Positions 18,624-28,765 are shown, counted from the first letter of the stretch. The stretch: DNA of 64,000 nt from Methylophilaceae bacterium (GCA_028244835.1 JAOKBJ010000001.1:267860-331859); one strand, 5' to 3'. Notes: a model not told the origin generated them from the letters alone. Numbers and translations are program-made.

Positions 18624-19412
18624 ATGAAGAGCTTAATAAGTTTTTTTGAAAAAATAGGTTATTCAATTACCAGCAGAATTAAGCGTCTTGGAACAGCCAC
18701 AAGATTATTCTTTTTAATACTTATATCCTCAGGGGAGAGTTTTAAAAGGTTTCATCTAACTATGAAAGAAATTTATTTTACGGGAGTAATGTCTTTAGTA
18801 ATTATTATTGTTTCTGCTTTTTTTGTAGGAATGGTTCTAGGACTGCAAGGTTATTATACGCTTCAGAAATATGGATCATCTGAGGCAATAGGTGTTTTAG
18901 TTGCTCTTGCGTTAGTTAGAGAGTTAGGTCCAGTAGTAACGGCCCTTCTTTTTGCAGGAAGAGCGGGAACTGCAATTACTGCAGAAATTGGATTAATGAA
19001 AGCAACTGAACAATTATCAGCAATGGAGATGATGGCAGTTAACCCTGTTGGCAGGATTATTGCCCCTCGCTTTTGGGCGGGTGTTATTGCAATGCCAATA
19101 TTGGCATCTATCTTTTCAATGGTTGGCATTCTTGGTGGTTATGTTGTTGCTGTTATTGTAATTGGGGTTGATGAAGGTGCATTTTGGTCTCAAATGCAGG
19201 CAAATGTTGATTTTAGATATGATATTGTTAATGGAGTTATAAAAAGCCTAGTATTTGGCGTAGCTTGTACCACAATTGCTCTTTTTGAAGGATTTGATGC
19301 TCCTCCAACTGCAGAAGGAGTTAGCCGGGCGACTACAAGAACAGTAGTAACGTCATCATTAGTAATATTAGGACTCGATTTTATATTGACCTCTTTTATG
19401 CTTGGTGGGTAA
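18624..19412 (+). CDS. mlaE: Mla phospholipid transport permease MlaE
   Basis: Permease of the Mla complex with the MlaE-family core: an N-terminal amphipathic helix, then five membrane helices. The motif ELGPVVTALLFAGRAGTAI and the nearby GLMKATEQLSAMEMM form the coupling region to MlaF. 262 aa, full length. It lies between mlaF and mlaD in the canonical order. Confidence 0.95.
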   Translation: MKSLISFFEKIGYSITSRIKRLGTATRLFFLILISSGESFKRFHLTMKEIYFTGVMSLVIIIVSAFFVGMVLGLQGYYTLQKYGSSEAIGVLVALALVRELGPVVTALLFAGRAGTAITAEIGLMKATEQLSAMEMMAVNPVGRIIAPRFWAGVIAMPILASIFSMVGILGGYVVAVIVIGVDEGAFWSQMQANVDFRYDIVNGVIKSLVFGVACTTIALFEGFDAPPTAEGVSRATTRTVVTSSLVILGLDFILTSFMLGG

Positions 19413-19435
19413 ACTTATTAAAATAAGGAAATTAT

Positions 19436-19900
19436 ATGGATAAAATTAAACTAGATGCTTGGGTCGGAATTTTTGTGGCAATTGGAGTAATCTCTTTACT
19501 TGGACTTGCTATGAAGGTTGGAAATTTAACTTCTAATGATATAAGGGAAACTTATTCAGTTATAGCTCACTTTGAAAATATTGGAGGATTGAAACCAAGA
19601 GCCCCTATAAAAGCTGCCGGTGTCGTTGTGGGTAGAGTAAAATCGATTTTTTTTGACACAAAGGCCTATCATGCTGTCGTGAAAATTGATATTGATAAAC
19701 GTTACATTTTCCCAAAAGATACTTTTGCAAACATTTACACAGCAGGTCTCCTTGGCGAACAATATGTTGGCTTAGAGGCAGGTGGGGATATGAGCAATCT
19801 GGCTGAAGGAGATAGAATTACTCAAACTCAAGATGCAGTTGTTTTAGAAAAATTAATCAGTCAATTTTTATATAGCAAGGCATCTGAAGAGGAGGAGTAA
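19436..19900 (+). CDS. mlaD: Mla substrate-binding MCE protein MlaD
   Basis: Single-pass inner-membrane protein whose MCE domain forms a hexameric ring for lipid passage. Membrane helix about residues 7-27; MCE domain about 38-117 with the family features GGLKPRAPIKAAGVVVGRV and AGLLGEQYVGLEAGG. 154 aa is standard for the single-MCE form. AAGGAAA lies upstream of the ATG. Confidence 0.95.
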   Translation: MDKIKLDAWVGIFVAIGVISLLGLAMKVGNLTSNDIRETYSVIAHFENIGGLKPRAPIKAAGVVVGRVKSIFFDTKAYHAVVKIDIDKRYIFPKDTFANIYTAGLLGEQYVGLEAGGDMSNLAEGDRITQTQDAVVLEKLISQFLYSKASEEEE

Positions 19901-19901
19901 A

Positions 19902-20504
19902 TTGAAAAAATATCTTATTAAATTATTTTTATTGATCATATTTTTTTCATGTAATTCTATTGCTGCCTTGGGTCCTGAAGAGTTAGTAAAAAAAACAGCT
20001 GAAGATGTTATCTTTGCTATTAAGGCAGACCAAGAAATTCAAAAAGGTAATAAAGAAAAGATTTATAAATTAGCTGAGGAAAAAATACTTCCAAATTTTG
20101 ATTTTGAAAAAGTTGCACGTCTAGTATTGGGCCGAGCTTGGAGATCTGCAAGTGACGATCAAAAAAAAGGCTTTATTATTGAATTTAGAACACTTTTATT
20201 AAAAACATATGCTGTAGCTTTGTCAAAATATAAAGATCAGAAAATAGAATTTAAACCAACCAGGATGTCAGATACAGATGAAATAGTTATAGTTAAAAGC
20301 GAAATCATTCAAAGTGGAGCTCAACCAATTAGGGTTAATTATGCATTATCGAAGAGCACTGGAAAGTGGCTTGTTTTTGATATTGTGATTGAAGGCGTAA
20401 GTTTAGTTACTAATTATAGAAGTCAATTCTCAGGTGTGATTAAGAAAAATGGTATGGATACTTTAATCAAAAGATTAGCAAAAAAAAATAAAGGTAAGAA
20501 ATAA
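19902..20504 (+). CDS. mlaC: Mla periplasmic lipid-binding protein MlaC
   Basis: Soluble periplasmic carrier that ferries phospholipid between the outer-membrane MlaA complex and MlaFEDB. Signal peptide about residues 1-22 (cleavage near SIAAL). The MlaC/Ttg2D domain is recognisable from LVLGRAWRSASDDQKKGFIIEF and VNYALSKSTGKWLVFD. 200 aa. Translation begins at TTG one base after the mlaD stop, preceded by GAGGAGG, a strong ribosome site that fixes this start. No mlaA is in the run. Confidence 0.93.
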   Translation: MKKYLIKLFLLIIFFSCNSIAALGPEELVKKTAEDVIFAIKADQEIQKGNKEKIYKLAEEKILPNFDFEKVARLVLGRAWRSASDDQKKGFIIEFRTLLLKTYAVALSKYKDQKIEFKPTRMSDTDEIVIVKSEIIQSGAQPIRVNYALSKSTGKWLVFDIVIEGVSLVTNYRSQFSGVIKKNGMDTLIKRLAKKNKGKK

Positions 20505-20508
20505 AAAA

Positions 20509-20790
20509 ATGTCTCCAATAGAATTTCAAAATAGTAATTGGATTATGAAGGGCGATATTACATTAACTCAAGCACCTAGCATCATGAAGCTAACCCTTGG
20601 CTACGAATGGAAAAATTCTATTCTAATAGATTTAATTCAAGTAAAAGAAGTTGACACCTCATTACTAGGATTGATATTTGAGTGGAAGCGACAAGCTAAA
20701 AAATATAACAAAACTGTGAGCATAAAAAATACTCCCGCTAACCTAGAAAGCCTCGCCAAACTTTATGGCGTAGAAGAATTTATTTCTTAA
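20509..20790 (+). CDS. mlaB: STAS-domain protein MlaB
   Basis: Small cytoplasmic STAS-domain subunit that binds MlaF and is needed for complex stability and activity. The 93-aa chain has the STAS pattern: beta strand WIMKGDITLTQAP, then ILIDLIQVKEVDTSLLGLIFEW with the DTS motif where anti-sigma antagonists carry Ser/Thr, then SIKNTPANLESLAKLYGV. It closes the mla run, 4 bases after mlaC. Confidence 0.88.
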   Translation: MSPIEFQNSNWIMKGDITLTQAPSIMKLTLGYEWKNSILIDLIQVKEVDTSLLGLIFEWKRQAKKYNKTVSIKNTPANLESLAKLYGVEEFIS

Positions 20791-20841
20791 TAAATAAATT
20801 TCAATATACAAACTAAATTTAAAAGATCAATTAAAAATTTG

Positions 20842-21756
20842 ATGAAAAAAGCTATTTCATTTAAGAAAGTAAAAAAAAGTTATGGCCAATTAAAGGCTGT
20901 TAATGGAATTACCTTATCAATCGAAGAGGGAGAGTTCTTTGGTCTGCTCGGACCTAATGGCGCTGGTAAATCAACATTGATTAATATGTTGGCAGGTTTG
21001 GTTAAGCCAACATCTGGCTCTATATCTGCAATGGGATTTGATGTCATTAAAGACTATCAAAATGCTAGACATTCACTTGGAATTGTTCCGCAGGAACTAG
21101 TTTTCGATCCATTTTTTAATTTAAGAGAAATGCTTCGTTTCCAAGCAGGTTATTTTGGAAAAGGTAAAAGTAATGATGCTTGGGTCGATGAAGTTATCGA
21201 GCGCTTAGATTTAAAAGAAAAAGCTTCAACTAATATGAGAATGCTATCGGGGGGAATGAAAAGGAGGGCTTTAATAGCCCAGGCCTTAGTTCATAGGCCT
21301 CCAGTAATTGTATTAGATGAGCCTACAGCTGGTGTGGATGTGGAGTTAAGACAAAAATTATGGGCTTTTATCAAAGAATTAAATGTAGAGGGGCATACAA
21401 TTGTTTTGACCACTCATTATCTTGAAGAGGCTGAAGCTTTATGTAATAGAGTGGCAATGCTTAGAGCTGGAAAAGTAGTTGCGTTAGATACCACCACTAA
21501 TCTTCTTAAAAAATTTGCAGCAAAAAATTTAAAACTTAGACTGTCTTTAGAAAATGCATTTAAATTATCAAGCATTATTAAGGGAATAAAATTTTCAGCC
21601 GATAGTGATTTCTATACTTTTGAATTAAAAAAAATTGATGATATTGGTAAAATTATTTCAGCCTTAAATAAAGCATCTATAGAGATATTGGATATGGAAA
21701 CTGTAGACCAGGACCTAGAAAATATTTTCTTAAAGCTAACAGGGAATAAAGTTTAG
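20842..21756 (+). CDS. ABC-2 type exporter ATP-binding protein (YadG-like)
   Basis: ATPase half of an export system with the permease just downstream. Walker A GPNGAGKST, signature LSGGMKRR, Walker B PPVIVLDEPTAGVD and H-loop TTHYLEEAE are intact. A C-terminal domain of about 80 residues follows the ATPase core, as in YadG/NodI-type proteins. The ATG at 20842 is directly preceded by a TTG that could add one residue. In many proteobacteria this pair sits between the mla and bolA/murA genes, as here; the substrate is unknown. Confidence 0.88.
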   Translation: MKKAISFKKVKKSYGQLKAVNGITLSIEEGEFFGLLGPNGAGKSTLINMLAGLVKPTSGSISAMGFDVIKDYQNARHSLGIVPQELVFDPFFNLREMLRFQAGYFGKGKSNDAWVDEVIERLDLKEKASTNMRMLSGGMKRRALIAQALVHRPPVIVLDEPTAGVDVELRQKLWAFIKELNVEGHTIVLTTHYLEEAEALCNRVAMLRAGKVVALDTTTNLLKKFAAKNLKLRLSLENAFKLSSIIKGIKFSADSDFYTFELKKIDDIGKIISALNKASIEILDMETVDQDLENIFLKLTGNKV

Positions 21757-21757
21757 T

Positions 21758-22534
21758 ATGAATAATTTACATAACCAATTAATAGGTACATGGACTCTTT
21801 TAAAAAAAGAACTTCTTAGGTTTTGGCGTGTGGCTTTTCAAACAGTTGCTGCACCTGTAATTACAGGAATATTATACTTGCTCATTTTTTCTCATGTGCT
21901 TGATGGTCGGGTTGAAGTATATGAAGGTGTTCCTTATATGGCCTTTTTAATTCCAGGGTTAATTATGATGTCTCTCCTACAAAATTCTTTTTCTAATAGC
22001 TCATCAAGCTTAATTCAGGCAAAAGTAATGGGGAATATTGTTTTTCTTTTATTAACCCCTTTAAGCTATATTCAGTTATTTTTTTCCTTTCTTGTTGCAT
22101 CAATAGCAAGGGGGATATTTGTTGGGTTTTGTATTTATTTAATCGCTACTTTATATATTGATTTACCTATTGAGCATCCGTGGATAATATTTTTATTTGC
22201 TGTTTTTGGTGGAGGACTCATGGGAGCATTTGGTATAATCGCTGGAGTTTGGGCCCATCGATTCGACCAAATGTCAGCCTTCGGAAATTTCGTTATTATG
22301 CCTTTATCAATGTTATCTGGTGTATTTTATTCCATTCATTCATTGCCAGTGTCTTGGCAAAAAGTCTCACAATTAAATCCATTTTTCTATATGATTGATG
22401 GATTCAGGTACGGGTTTTTTGGACAATCAGATGTATCACCATATTTTAGTTTAAGTATTGTTATTTTATTTTTTATTGTCTTATCTTATGGAACGATTCA
22501 AATGTTAAAATCTGGTTATAAACTAAGGGGATAA
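21758..22534 (+). CDS. ABC-2 type exporter permease (YadH-like)
   Basis: 258-aa integral membrane protein with six predicted helices and the ABC-2 membrane signature near the C-terminal half (FVIMPLSMLSGVFYSIHSLP, then LNPFFYMIDGFRYGFFG). It follows the ATPase gene by one base and ends directly against the bolA-like ATG, so it is translationally linked on both sides. Substrate not identifiable. Confidence 0.9.
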   Translation: MNNLHNQLIGTWTLLKKELLRFWRVAFQTVAAPVITGILYLLIFSHVLDGRVEVYEGVPYMAFLIPGLIMMSLLQNSFSNSSSSLIQAKVMGNIVFLLLTPLSYIQLFFSFLVASIARGIFVGFCIYLIATLYIDLPIEHPWIIFLFAVFGGGLMGAFGIIAGVWAHRFDQMSAFGNFVIMPLSMLSGVFYSIHSLPVSWQKVSQLNPFFYMIDGFRYGFFGQSDVSPYFSLSIVILFFIVLSYGTIQMLKSGYKLRG

Positions 22535-22783
22535 ATGTTATTACCTAGCCAAATAGAAGAAGTAATTGTAGCTAATTTAGATTGTGTTTTCATTGAAGTT
22601 AAAGGAGATGATGGCACTCATTTTGAAGCAACTATTGTCAGCTCTCTTTTTAAAGACCAATCTATGATTAAACAGCACCAAATCGTTTACCAGGCTTTGG
22701 GTGATATGATGAAACAGGAAATACATGCTTTATCAATTAAAACAATTACCCCAGAACAATGGGAAGAATTTAATAAATCATAA
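22535..22783 (+). CDS. ibaG: BolA-family protein (IbaG/YrbA type)
   Basis: 82-aa BolA-fold protein. Conserved features are the helix LPSQIEEVIVANL, the HFEATIVSSLFKDQSMIKQHQIVYQAL core and an invariant-type His in the last helix (MKQEIHALSIKTI). BolA proteins form [2Fe-2S]-bridged heterodimers with monothiol glutaredoxins, and the next gene encodes exactly such a partner. Location before murA matches ibaG in many proteobacteria. Confidence 0.9.
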   Translation: MLLPSQIEEVIVANLDCVFIEVKGDDGTHFEATIVSSLFKDQSMIKQHQIVYQALGDMMKQEIHALSIKTITPEQWEEFNKS

Positions 22784-22795
22784 TGGAGATAAGAA

Positions 22796-23104
22796 ATGGC
22801 TGAAAATTTAAAAATTAAACAATTAATTGATGAAAATCAAGTGCTCCTTTTCATGAAAGGAAACCCTAAGTTTCCTCAATGTGGCTTCTCAAGCACAGCC
22901 TGTCAGGTTTTAGATGCATGTGGAACAAAATATGAAACATTTGATGTATTGCAAGACCCTGATGTTCGTGAAGGAATTAAGATATTTTCAAATTGGCCAA
23001 CAATTCCACAGTTATATATTAAAGGAGAGTTTGTTGGAGGATCAGATATCATAAAAGAAATGTATGAGTCTGGCGAGCTTGCTAAATTAATATCCCCAAC
23101 GTAG
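22796..23104 (+). CDS. grxD: Monothiol glutaredoxin Grx4 type
   Basis: 102-aa monothiol glutaredoxin with the CGFS active site (C29 in PQCGFSS). It binds a bridging [2Fe-2S] cluster with glutathione and cooperates with BolA-like proteins in iron-sulfur trafficking. The glutathione-contact motifs [19 protein letters not shown] are present. Adjacency to the BolA-family gene supports a functional pair. Confidence 0.94.
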   Translation: MAENLKIKQLIDENQVLLFMKGNPKFPQCGFSSTACQVLDACGTKYETFDVLQDPDVREGIKIFSNWPTIPQLYIKGEFVGGSDIIKEMYESGELAKLISPT

Positions 23105-23107
23105 CTC

Positions 23108-24373
23108 TTGGATAAACTTATAATAAATGGCCAAAAAAAGCTAAACGGAGATGTTTATATTTCTGGTGCTAAAAATGCTGCATTACCTATTTTAATTGCT
23201 TCTTTATTATCTAAAGAAGAATTAAAATTAAAAAATGTCCCTAATCTTTTTGATATAAAAACAACTGAAAAACTATTATTTGCTATAGGTGTGGAAATCT
23301 CAAGAACTGATTCATTAATGACACTAAGTGCGAGAGATGTAACAGATCTTCATGCTCCTTATGATTTGGTTAAAACTATGAGGGCATCTATTCTTGTTTT
23401 GGGCCCCTTATTGGCAAGGTTTGGAAGTGCAAGGGTTGCTCGTCCAGGCGGTTGTGCAATTGGCTCTAGACCAGTTGATATTCATATTAAAGGTCTTGAG
23501 GCGATGGGAGCTAGAATTAAAAATGAATCTGGCGATATTGTTGCGTCTACCGAGCATCTCCCTGGGAACAGATTAACTGGAGCAGAAATTTCTATGAGCC
23601 AAGTGACTGTAACTGGAACTGAAAATTTAATGATGGCAGCGTGCCTTGCGAAAGGAAAAACCATACTTAAAAATTGCGCTAAAGAGCCTGAAGTTATTGA
23701 TTTAGCAAATTGTTTAATCAAAATGGGAGCCAGTATAAAAGGATTGGGCACTGATATAATTACGATAGAGGGAGTAGAGGAATTAAATGGAGCTGAGCAT
23801 TCAATTATTTTTGATCGAATTGAAGCAGGTACTTATATGATAGCAGCTGCTATGACAGGTGGAGAATTAAGATGTATCGGAATTGACACAGACAAAATGA
23901 CTTCTATTATTAATAAATTAAGAGAAACAGGGGTGGAAGTTATTGAGACAGATAATACTGTTACAGTTAAAAGTAAAGGTACGTTAAAAGCTGTAAGTAT
24001 TGAGACGGCGCCATTCCCAGGCTTTCCAACCGATATGCAGGCTCAATTTATGGCATTAAATACTATCGCAAAGGGGGATAGTGAAATAAAAGAAACAATT
24101 TTTGAAAATAGATTTATGCATGTTCAAGAATTAATTAGAATGGGCGCTGATATTCAAATTAATCAAAATACAGCAGTTGTAAGAGGTGGTAAAATGCTAG
24201 AAGGCGCTAATGTTATGGCAACAGATTTAAGAGCATCAGCATCTTTAGTCCTCGCTGCTCTTTCAGCTAAAGGAACTACCGTGATTGATAGAATTTATCA
24301 TTTAGATAGGGGCTATGAGAATTTAGAGAAAAAATTTAACCAGATTGGGGCACAAATAGAGAGGGTTAATTAA
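23108..24373 (+). CDS. murA: UDP-N-acetylglucosamine 1-carboxyvinyltransferase MurA
   Basis: First committed step of peptidoglycan synthesis: transfers enolpyruvyl from PEP to UDP-GlcNAc. The catalytic Cys is C116 in [13 protein letters not shown], so the enzyme should be of the fosfomycin-sensitive Cys type. Other family motifs are [10 protein letters not shown] at the N-terminus and [14 protein letters not shown]. 421 aa. The start is TTG, chosen because [12 protein letters not shown] aligns with the usual N-terminus; a ribosome site is not obvious. Confidence 0.96.
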   Translation: MDKLIINGQKKLNGDVYISGAKNAALPILIASLLSKEELKLKNVPNLFDIKTTEKLLFAIGVEISRTDSLMTLSARDVTDLHAPYDLVKTMRASILVLGPLLARFGSARVARPGGCAIGSRPVDIHIKGLEAMGARIKNESGDIVASTEHLPGNRLTGAEISMSQVTVTGTENLMMAACLAKGKTILKNCAKEPEVIDLANCLIKMGASIKGLGTDIITIEGVEELNGAEHSIIFDRIEAGTYMIAAAMTGGELRCIGIDTDKMTSIINKLRETGVEVIETDNTVTVKSKGTLKAVSIETAPFPGFPTDMQAQFMALNTIAKGDSEIKETIFENRFMHVQELIRMGADIQINQNTAVVRGGKMLEGANVMATDLRASASLVLAALSAKGTTVIDRIYHLDRGYENLEKKFNQIGAQIERVN

Positions 24374-24374
24374 C

Positions 24375-25013
24375 ATGATTACGATCGCTTTATCAAAGGG
24401 AAGAATTTTTTCTGAAACTATGCCAATTCTTAATGCGGCTGGAATTCATTGCGAAGAAGATCCAGAAACATCTCGAAAATTAGTTTTAAAAACCAATGAC
24501 GAAGAAATTCAACTTATTATTGTGCGAGCTTCGGACGTGCCTACTTATGTTGAATGGGGTGGGGCAGATTTAGGTATAGCTGGTAAAGATATTTTAGACG
24601 AATACCAAGGAGTTGGGCTTTATCAGCCATTAGATCTAAATATTGCCAAATGTAAAATGATGGTTGCCTGTAGAAAAAATTTTAATTATGAAGAAAATGT
24701 AAAAAAAGGCATGCGTTTAAGAGTTGCTTCAAAGTATGTTGATGTTGCTAGAAAACACTTTGCTAAAAAAGGTTTGCACATAGATTTAATTAAGTTATAT
24801 GGATCGATGGAGCTTGCGCCTATTGTAGGATTATCAGATGTGATTGTAGATTTAGTAAGCTCAGGAAAAACTTTAGAGGCCAACCAATTAGTAGCAGTTG
24901 AGGAGATAGGGGAAATTAGCTCTAGGCTGATAGTGAATAAGGCTTCTTTAAAGATTAATCGAGAAATTCTTCAACCGATGATTGATAAATTTTCAAATGC
25001 AATTCCAAAGTAA
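24375..25013 (+). CDS. hisG: ATP phosphoribosyltransferase catalytic subunit, short form (HisG)
   Basis: First step of histidine synthesis, joining ATP and PRPP. At 212 aa it is the short form, which lacks the C-terminal regulatory domain and in known cases needs the HisRS-like subunit HisZ. The motifs [13 protein letters not shown] and [15 protein letters not shown] (the PRPP-binding loop) are present. hisZ is not in this window. It follows murA by one base and starts the run hisGDCBHAFIE. Confidence 0.95.
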   Translation: MITIALSKGRIFSETMPILNAAGIHCEEDPETSRKLVLKTNDEEIQLIIVRASDVPTYVEWGGADLGIAGKDILDEYQGVGLYQPLDLNIAKCKMMVACRKNFNYEENVKKGMRLRVASKYVDVARKHFAKKGLHIDLIKLYGSMELAPIVGLSDVIVDLVSSGKTLEANQLVAVEEIGEISSRLIVNKASLKINREILQPMIDKFSNAIPK

Positions 25014-25016
25014 ATT

Positions 25017-26321
25017 GTGAATATTACAAAATTAAAGTCAATTGATAACAATTTTTTATCTGAGCTTAAAACTCTTTTGAAAGTTAATGTTAAAGATAAT
25101 GAAGAAATTATTAAAACTACAAATGATATTATTAATCAGGTTAAAAAAAATGGTGATCAAGCAGTTTTAGATTATACAAAGAAATTTGATCGTGTGAATA
25201 CTACTAGTGTGCAAAGTTTAGAAATAGAGCAAGATGAATTAACAGCAGCATTAAATAGAATCTCTAATGAAACAAAACAATTTTTGGAGCTTGCTGCAGA
25301 AAGAATCCGTGAATATCACCTCAAACAGAAAGCTGAATCTTGGTCATATAAAGATGAACAGGGTTCGAGCTACGGACAAAAAATATCCCCATTAGATCGC
25401 GTTGGTTTATATGTGCCTGGTGGGAAAGCCGCATATCCATCCTCAGTTTTAATGAATGCTATTCCTGCAAGAATTGCTGGAGTAAAAGATTTAGTTATGG
25501 TTGTCCCCACACCTGATGGCGAAAAAAATGATCTAGTTTTAGCCGCTGCAAAAATTGCAAAAGTTGATAGAGTTTTCACAATAGGTGGTGCGCAAGCTAT
25601 AGCTGCCCTAGCTTATGGGACTGAAACGATACCAAGAGTCGATAAGATTGTGGGCCCAGGAAATGCATATGTAGCAGAGGCAAAAAGAAAGGTATTTGGA
25701 ACTGTAGGTATAGATATGATTGCTGGCCCTTCTGAGATAACTATTATTTGTGATGGAAATACAAACCCCGATTGGATTGCAATGGATTTATTTTCTCAAG
25801 CAGAACATGATGAGTTATCACAATCTATTTTAATTGCTACGGACCCAAAATTTTTAAATTTAGTTATGGCTAGTATTGATAAATTAATCGTTGAGATGTC
25901 TAGAAAAAATGTAATTACTTCCTCATTAAGCAATAGAGGAGTTTTTATTTTAGCTAAGGATTTAAAAGAAGCAGCTGCAATATCAGATTATATAGCTCCA
26001 GAGCATCTCGAACTTTCAGTTGAAGATCCGGAAGAATTATTAAAAGAAATTAATCATGCTGGTGCGATTTTTATGGGAAGAAATACTTGCGAAGCGGTTG
26101 GAGATTATTGTGCTGGACCAAATCATGTTTTACCAACATCAGGAACGGCTAGATTTTCATCTCCTTTGGGCGTTTATGACTTTCAAAAAAGATCTAGTTT
26201 GATTTTTTTGTCCCCAGAAACTGCAAGCAACTTAGGCTATGTTGCATCAGCACTTGCCGAAGGTGAGGGTTTACAGGCACATTCAAAATCTGCGAAATAT
26301 AGAATCATTAATAATAAATGA
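25017..26321 (+). CDS. hisD: Histidinol dehydrogenase
   Basis: Zinc enzyme for the last two oxidations of histidine synthesis (histidinol to histidine). Motifs include [20 protein letters not shown], the Zn-binding [10 protein letters not shown], and APEHLELS. 434 aa, full length. Translation starts at GTG, 3 bases after hisG. The hisC start overlaps its stop (ATGA). Confidence 0.96.
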   Translation: MNITKLKSIDNNFLSELKTLLKVNVKDNEEIIKTTNDIINQVKKNGDQAVLDYTKKFDRVNTTSVQSLEIEQDELTAALNRISNETKQFLELAAERIREYHLKQKAESWSYKDEQGSSYGQKISPLDRVGLYVPGGKAAYPSSVLMNAIPARIAGVKDLVMVVPTPDGEKNDLVLAAAKIAKVDRVFTIGGAQAIAALAYGTETIPRVDKIVGPGNAYVAEAKRKVFGTVGIDMIAGPSEITIICDGNTNPDWIAMDLFSQAEHDELSQSILIATDPKFLNLVMASIDKLIVEMSRKNVITSSLSNRGVFILAKDLKEAAAISDYIAPEHLELSVEDPEELLKEINHAGAIFMGRNTCEAVGDYCAGPNHVLPTSGTARFSSPLGVYDFQKRSSLIFLSPETASNLGYVASALAEGEGLQAHSKSAKYRIINNK

Positions 26322-27376
26322 GTAAGTATTGGAGCGATATTGTTAGTAGATTGACTCCATATACGCCTGGCGAACAACCAAAAGATAAGATTTTACTTAA
26401 ACTAAACACGAATGAAAATCCTTATAGCCCAAGCAGTGAAGTTTTAGATGCTATTAAATTAAGTACTAAAGCAAGTCTTAGGTTGTATCCAGATCCAGAA
26501 AGTATCAATTTAAAAGAAGAGCTTGCCAATTACCACAACTTATCAAAAGCTAATATTTTTATTGGCAATGGGTCCGATGAAATTCTTGCATTCATTTTTC
26601 AAGCTTTGTTAAATAAAGAAGGCCCTGTTTTGTTTCCAGACATTACTTATAGTTTTTACCCAGCTTATTGTAGTCTTTACGATATTAAATATAAAAGAAT
26701 TCCATTAGATAAAAAATTAAATATAAACCTAGAAGATTATTTAATTAATAATGGCGGTATTATTTTCCCTAATCCAAATGCGCCGACTGGCATTCCGAAA
26801 AGTGTAGTTGATATTGAAAATTTATTAAAACTCAACCAAGAAAGTGTCGTAGTAGTTGATGAAGCCTATGTTGATTTTGGAACAGAGTCAGCAGTCAAAT
26901 TAATAAATCAATATAAAAATTTAGTCATAACCCAATCATTTTCAAAATCAAGATCTTTAGCAGGTATAAGGTTAGGGTGTGCTTTTGGTAATGAAGATTT
27001 AATCGAGGCACTTAATCGCGTCAAGAACAGTTTTAATTCCTATCCCATTGATCGCTTAGCTCAAGTAGCTGGTGTTAAAGCAATTCAAGATGAAAATTAT
27101 TTCAGTCTAACAAGAGTTAAAATTATTGAAGCAAGAACATTCTTAGAAAAAGAATTACTTTCGATGAATTTTGAAGTCCTTCCTTCGGGAGCAAATTTTA
27201 TATTTACTAAACACAAATCAAAAGATGCAATTATCATTTTTAAAAAATTAAGAGAATCAGGGGTGCTAGTTCGCCACTTTAGCGAACCACAAAGAATCTC
27301 ACAGTACTTAAGAATTACTATCGGAACTATGGAAGATATGCAGAAGCTTATTTCTATTTTAAAGAAAGTACTCTGA
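26318..27376 (+). CDS. hisC: Histidinol-phosphate aminotransferase
   Basis: PLP-dependent class I/II aminotransferase that converts imidazole acetol-phosphate to histidinol phosphate. The PLP lysine is K210 in [21 protein letters not shown] and the DEAYVDF strand are also present. 352 aa. The last base of its stop is the first base of the next ATG (a DUF2256-like small gene). Confidence 0.95.
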   Translation: MSKYWSDIVSRLTPYTPGEQPKDKILLKLNTNENPYSPSSEVLDAIKLSTKASLRLYPDPESINLKEELANYHNLSKANIFIGNGSDEILAFIFQALLNKEGPVLFPDITYSFYPAYCSLYDIKYKRIPLDKKLNINLEDYLINNGGIIFPNPNAPTGIPKSVVDIENLLKLNQESVVVVDEAYVDFGTESAVKLINQYKNLVITQSFSKSRSLAGIRLGCAFGNEDLIEALNRVKNSFNSYPIDRLAQVAGVKAIQDENYFSLTRVKIIEARTFLEKELLSMNFEVLPSGANFIFTKHKSKDAIIIFKKLRESGVLVRHFSEPQRISQYLRITIGTMEDMQKLISILKKVL

Positions 27377-27504
27377 TGAAAAAAGAGCATCTTGATTCAA
27401 AATTGTGCAAAGTATGTAAAAAATCTTTTACTTGGAGAAAAAAATGGGAAAATGTCTGGGATGAAGTTAAGTATTGTTCAGAGCGTTGTAGAAGGGCAAA
27501 TTAG
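27376..27504 (+). CDS. DUF2256-like small cysteine-rich protein
   Basis: A 42-residue reading frame squeezed between hisC and hisB. The protein has two CxxC-type pairs: LCKVCKKSF near the start and YCSERCRR at the end. Between them is a Trp-rich basic centre with FTWRKKWE and VWDEVKYC. This is the layout of DUF2256, a presumed zinc-binding mini-protein of unknown function. Its ATG overlaps the hisC stop by one base (TGATG), so it is likely translated by coupling. It has no start codon competition: the alternative frame here would only be an artificial N-terminal extension of HisB. Role in histidine synthesis is not implied. Confidence 0.8.
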   Translation: MKKEHLDSKLCKVCKKSFTWRKKWENVWDEVKYCSERCRRAN

Positions 27505-27529
27505 TCAAACTCATGATAAAATCAAAATT

Positions 27530-28120
27530 ATGAAACGAACAGCAAAAGTATCAAGAAAAACTAAAGAAACTGATATTAATGTAGAAATTAATATCGATGG
27601 TAATGGCTTATCTGACTTAGATACTGGTATCGGTTTTTTAGATCATATGCTTGAACAAATTTCAAGACATGGGTTATTTGATTTAACAATTAAAGCGAAA
27701 GGTGACCTTCATATTGATGCCCACCACACTGTGGAAGATATTGGGATTACTTTAGGCCAAGCTTTTGATAAAGCTATAGGAGATAAATTAGGTATTCGTC
27801 GCTATGGGCATGCTTACGTTCCTCTAGACGAAGCATTATCTAGGGTAGTGTTAGATATATCTGGTAGACCAGGGCTGGAGTTAAATGCAGAATTCACTAG
27901 GTCCAGAGTTGGAGAATTTGATGTTGATCTGATTCATGAGTTTTTTCAAGGATTTATTAATCATGCAAATATTACATTACATATTGATAATTTAAAGGGT
28001 GAAAATTCACATCATCAAGCTGAGACCATCTTTAAGGCTTTTGGAAGAGCTTTAAGGGTAGCGGTAGAGTTAGACGAAAAAATAAAAGGTATTATGCCTT
28101 CGACCAAGGGTTCTCTTTAA
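27530..28120 (+). CDS. hisB: Imidazoleglycerol-phosphate dehydratase (monofunctional)
   Basis: Dehydrates imidazole glycerol phosphate in histidine synthesis. Metal-binding motifs [22 protein letters not shown] and the C-terminal [15 protein letters not shown] are all present. I take the ATG at 27530 ([15 protein letters not shown]), giving 196 aa, the usual size of the monofunctional enzyme. The frame is open back to 27392, but that part overlaps the small Cys-rich gene and does not resemble HisB. It lacks the phosphatase domain found in E. coli HisB. Confidence 0.95.
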   Translation: MKRTAKVSRKTKETDINVEINIDGNGLSDLDTGIGFLDHMLEQISRHGLFDLTIKAKGDLHIDAHHTVEDIGITLGQAFDKAIGDKLGIRRYGHAYVPLDEALSRVVLDISGRPGLELNAEFTRSRVGEFDVDLIHEFFQGFINHANITLHIDNLKGENSHHQAETIFKAFGRALRVAVELDEKIKGIMPSTKGSL

Positions 28121-28147
28121 AATATAAGATTTCTTTGAATTCAATTT

Positions 28148-28765
28148 ATGATTGCAATTATAGATTATGGAATAGGTAACTTAAGATCAGTCCATAACGC
28201 TGTCAGATTTATATCACCTCAAACTAAATCAATTGTTACTAGCGATCCAGATGCCGTTGCTAAAGCAGATAAAGTTATTTTCCCTGGACAAGGAGCGATG
28301 CCTGATTGCATTTCACAGTTAGAAAAAAGAGGTCTTAAAGAGTCAGTAATTGAGGCTGCAAAGCAAAAACCATTTTTAGGAATTTGTTTAGGCCTTCAAA
28401 TGCTTTTTGAAACAAGTGAAGAAGGGGATGCAAGTGGTTTTGGCTTATTACCAGGAACAGTAAAACGTTTCCAATTAAATAAAAATGAAAGAATCAAAAT
28501 TCCCCATATGGGATGGAATAAAGTCCATCTGTCCAACCCGCACCCAATGTGGAATAAAATAGATTCAGAGAGTAGATTTTATTTTGTACATAGTTTTTAT
28601 GCTGAAGTTAAAAATCAAAGCTTAGTGATGGCGACCTCAAGTCATGGAGAAAAATTTACATGCGCAATTGCAAAAGATAATATTTTTGCAGTGCAATTTC
28701 ATCCAGAGAAAAGTTCTGAATTAGGTTTACAATTATTGAAAAATTTTATTTCATGGAATATTTAA
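28148..28765 (+). CDS. hisH: Imidazole glycerol phosphate synthase glutaminase subunit HisH
   Basis: Class I glutamine amidotransferase that supplies ammonia to HisF. Catalytic Cys C80 in PFLGICLGLQ, with H185 and E187 in FHPEKS. The oxyanion strand GNLRSV is at the N-terminus. 205 aa. Confidence 0.96.
   Translation: MIAIIDYGIGNLRSVHNAVRFISPQTKSIVTSDPDAVAKADKVIFPGQGAMPDCISQLEKRGLKESVIEAAKQKPFLGICLGLQMLFETSEEGDASGFGLLPGTVKRFQLNKNERIKIPHMGWNKVHLSNPHPMWNKIDSESRFYFVHSFYAEVKNQSLVMATSSHGEKFTCAIAKDNIFAVQFHPEKSSELGLQLLKNFISWNI

Noticed and set aside
27392..27529. Possible 46-residue N-terminal extension of HisB
   Set aside because: It overlaps the small Cys-rich gene in another frame and does not resemble HisB; the ATG at 27530 gives the standard length.
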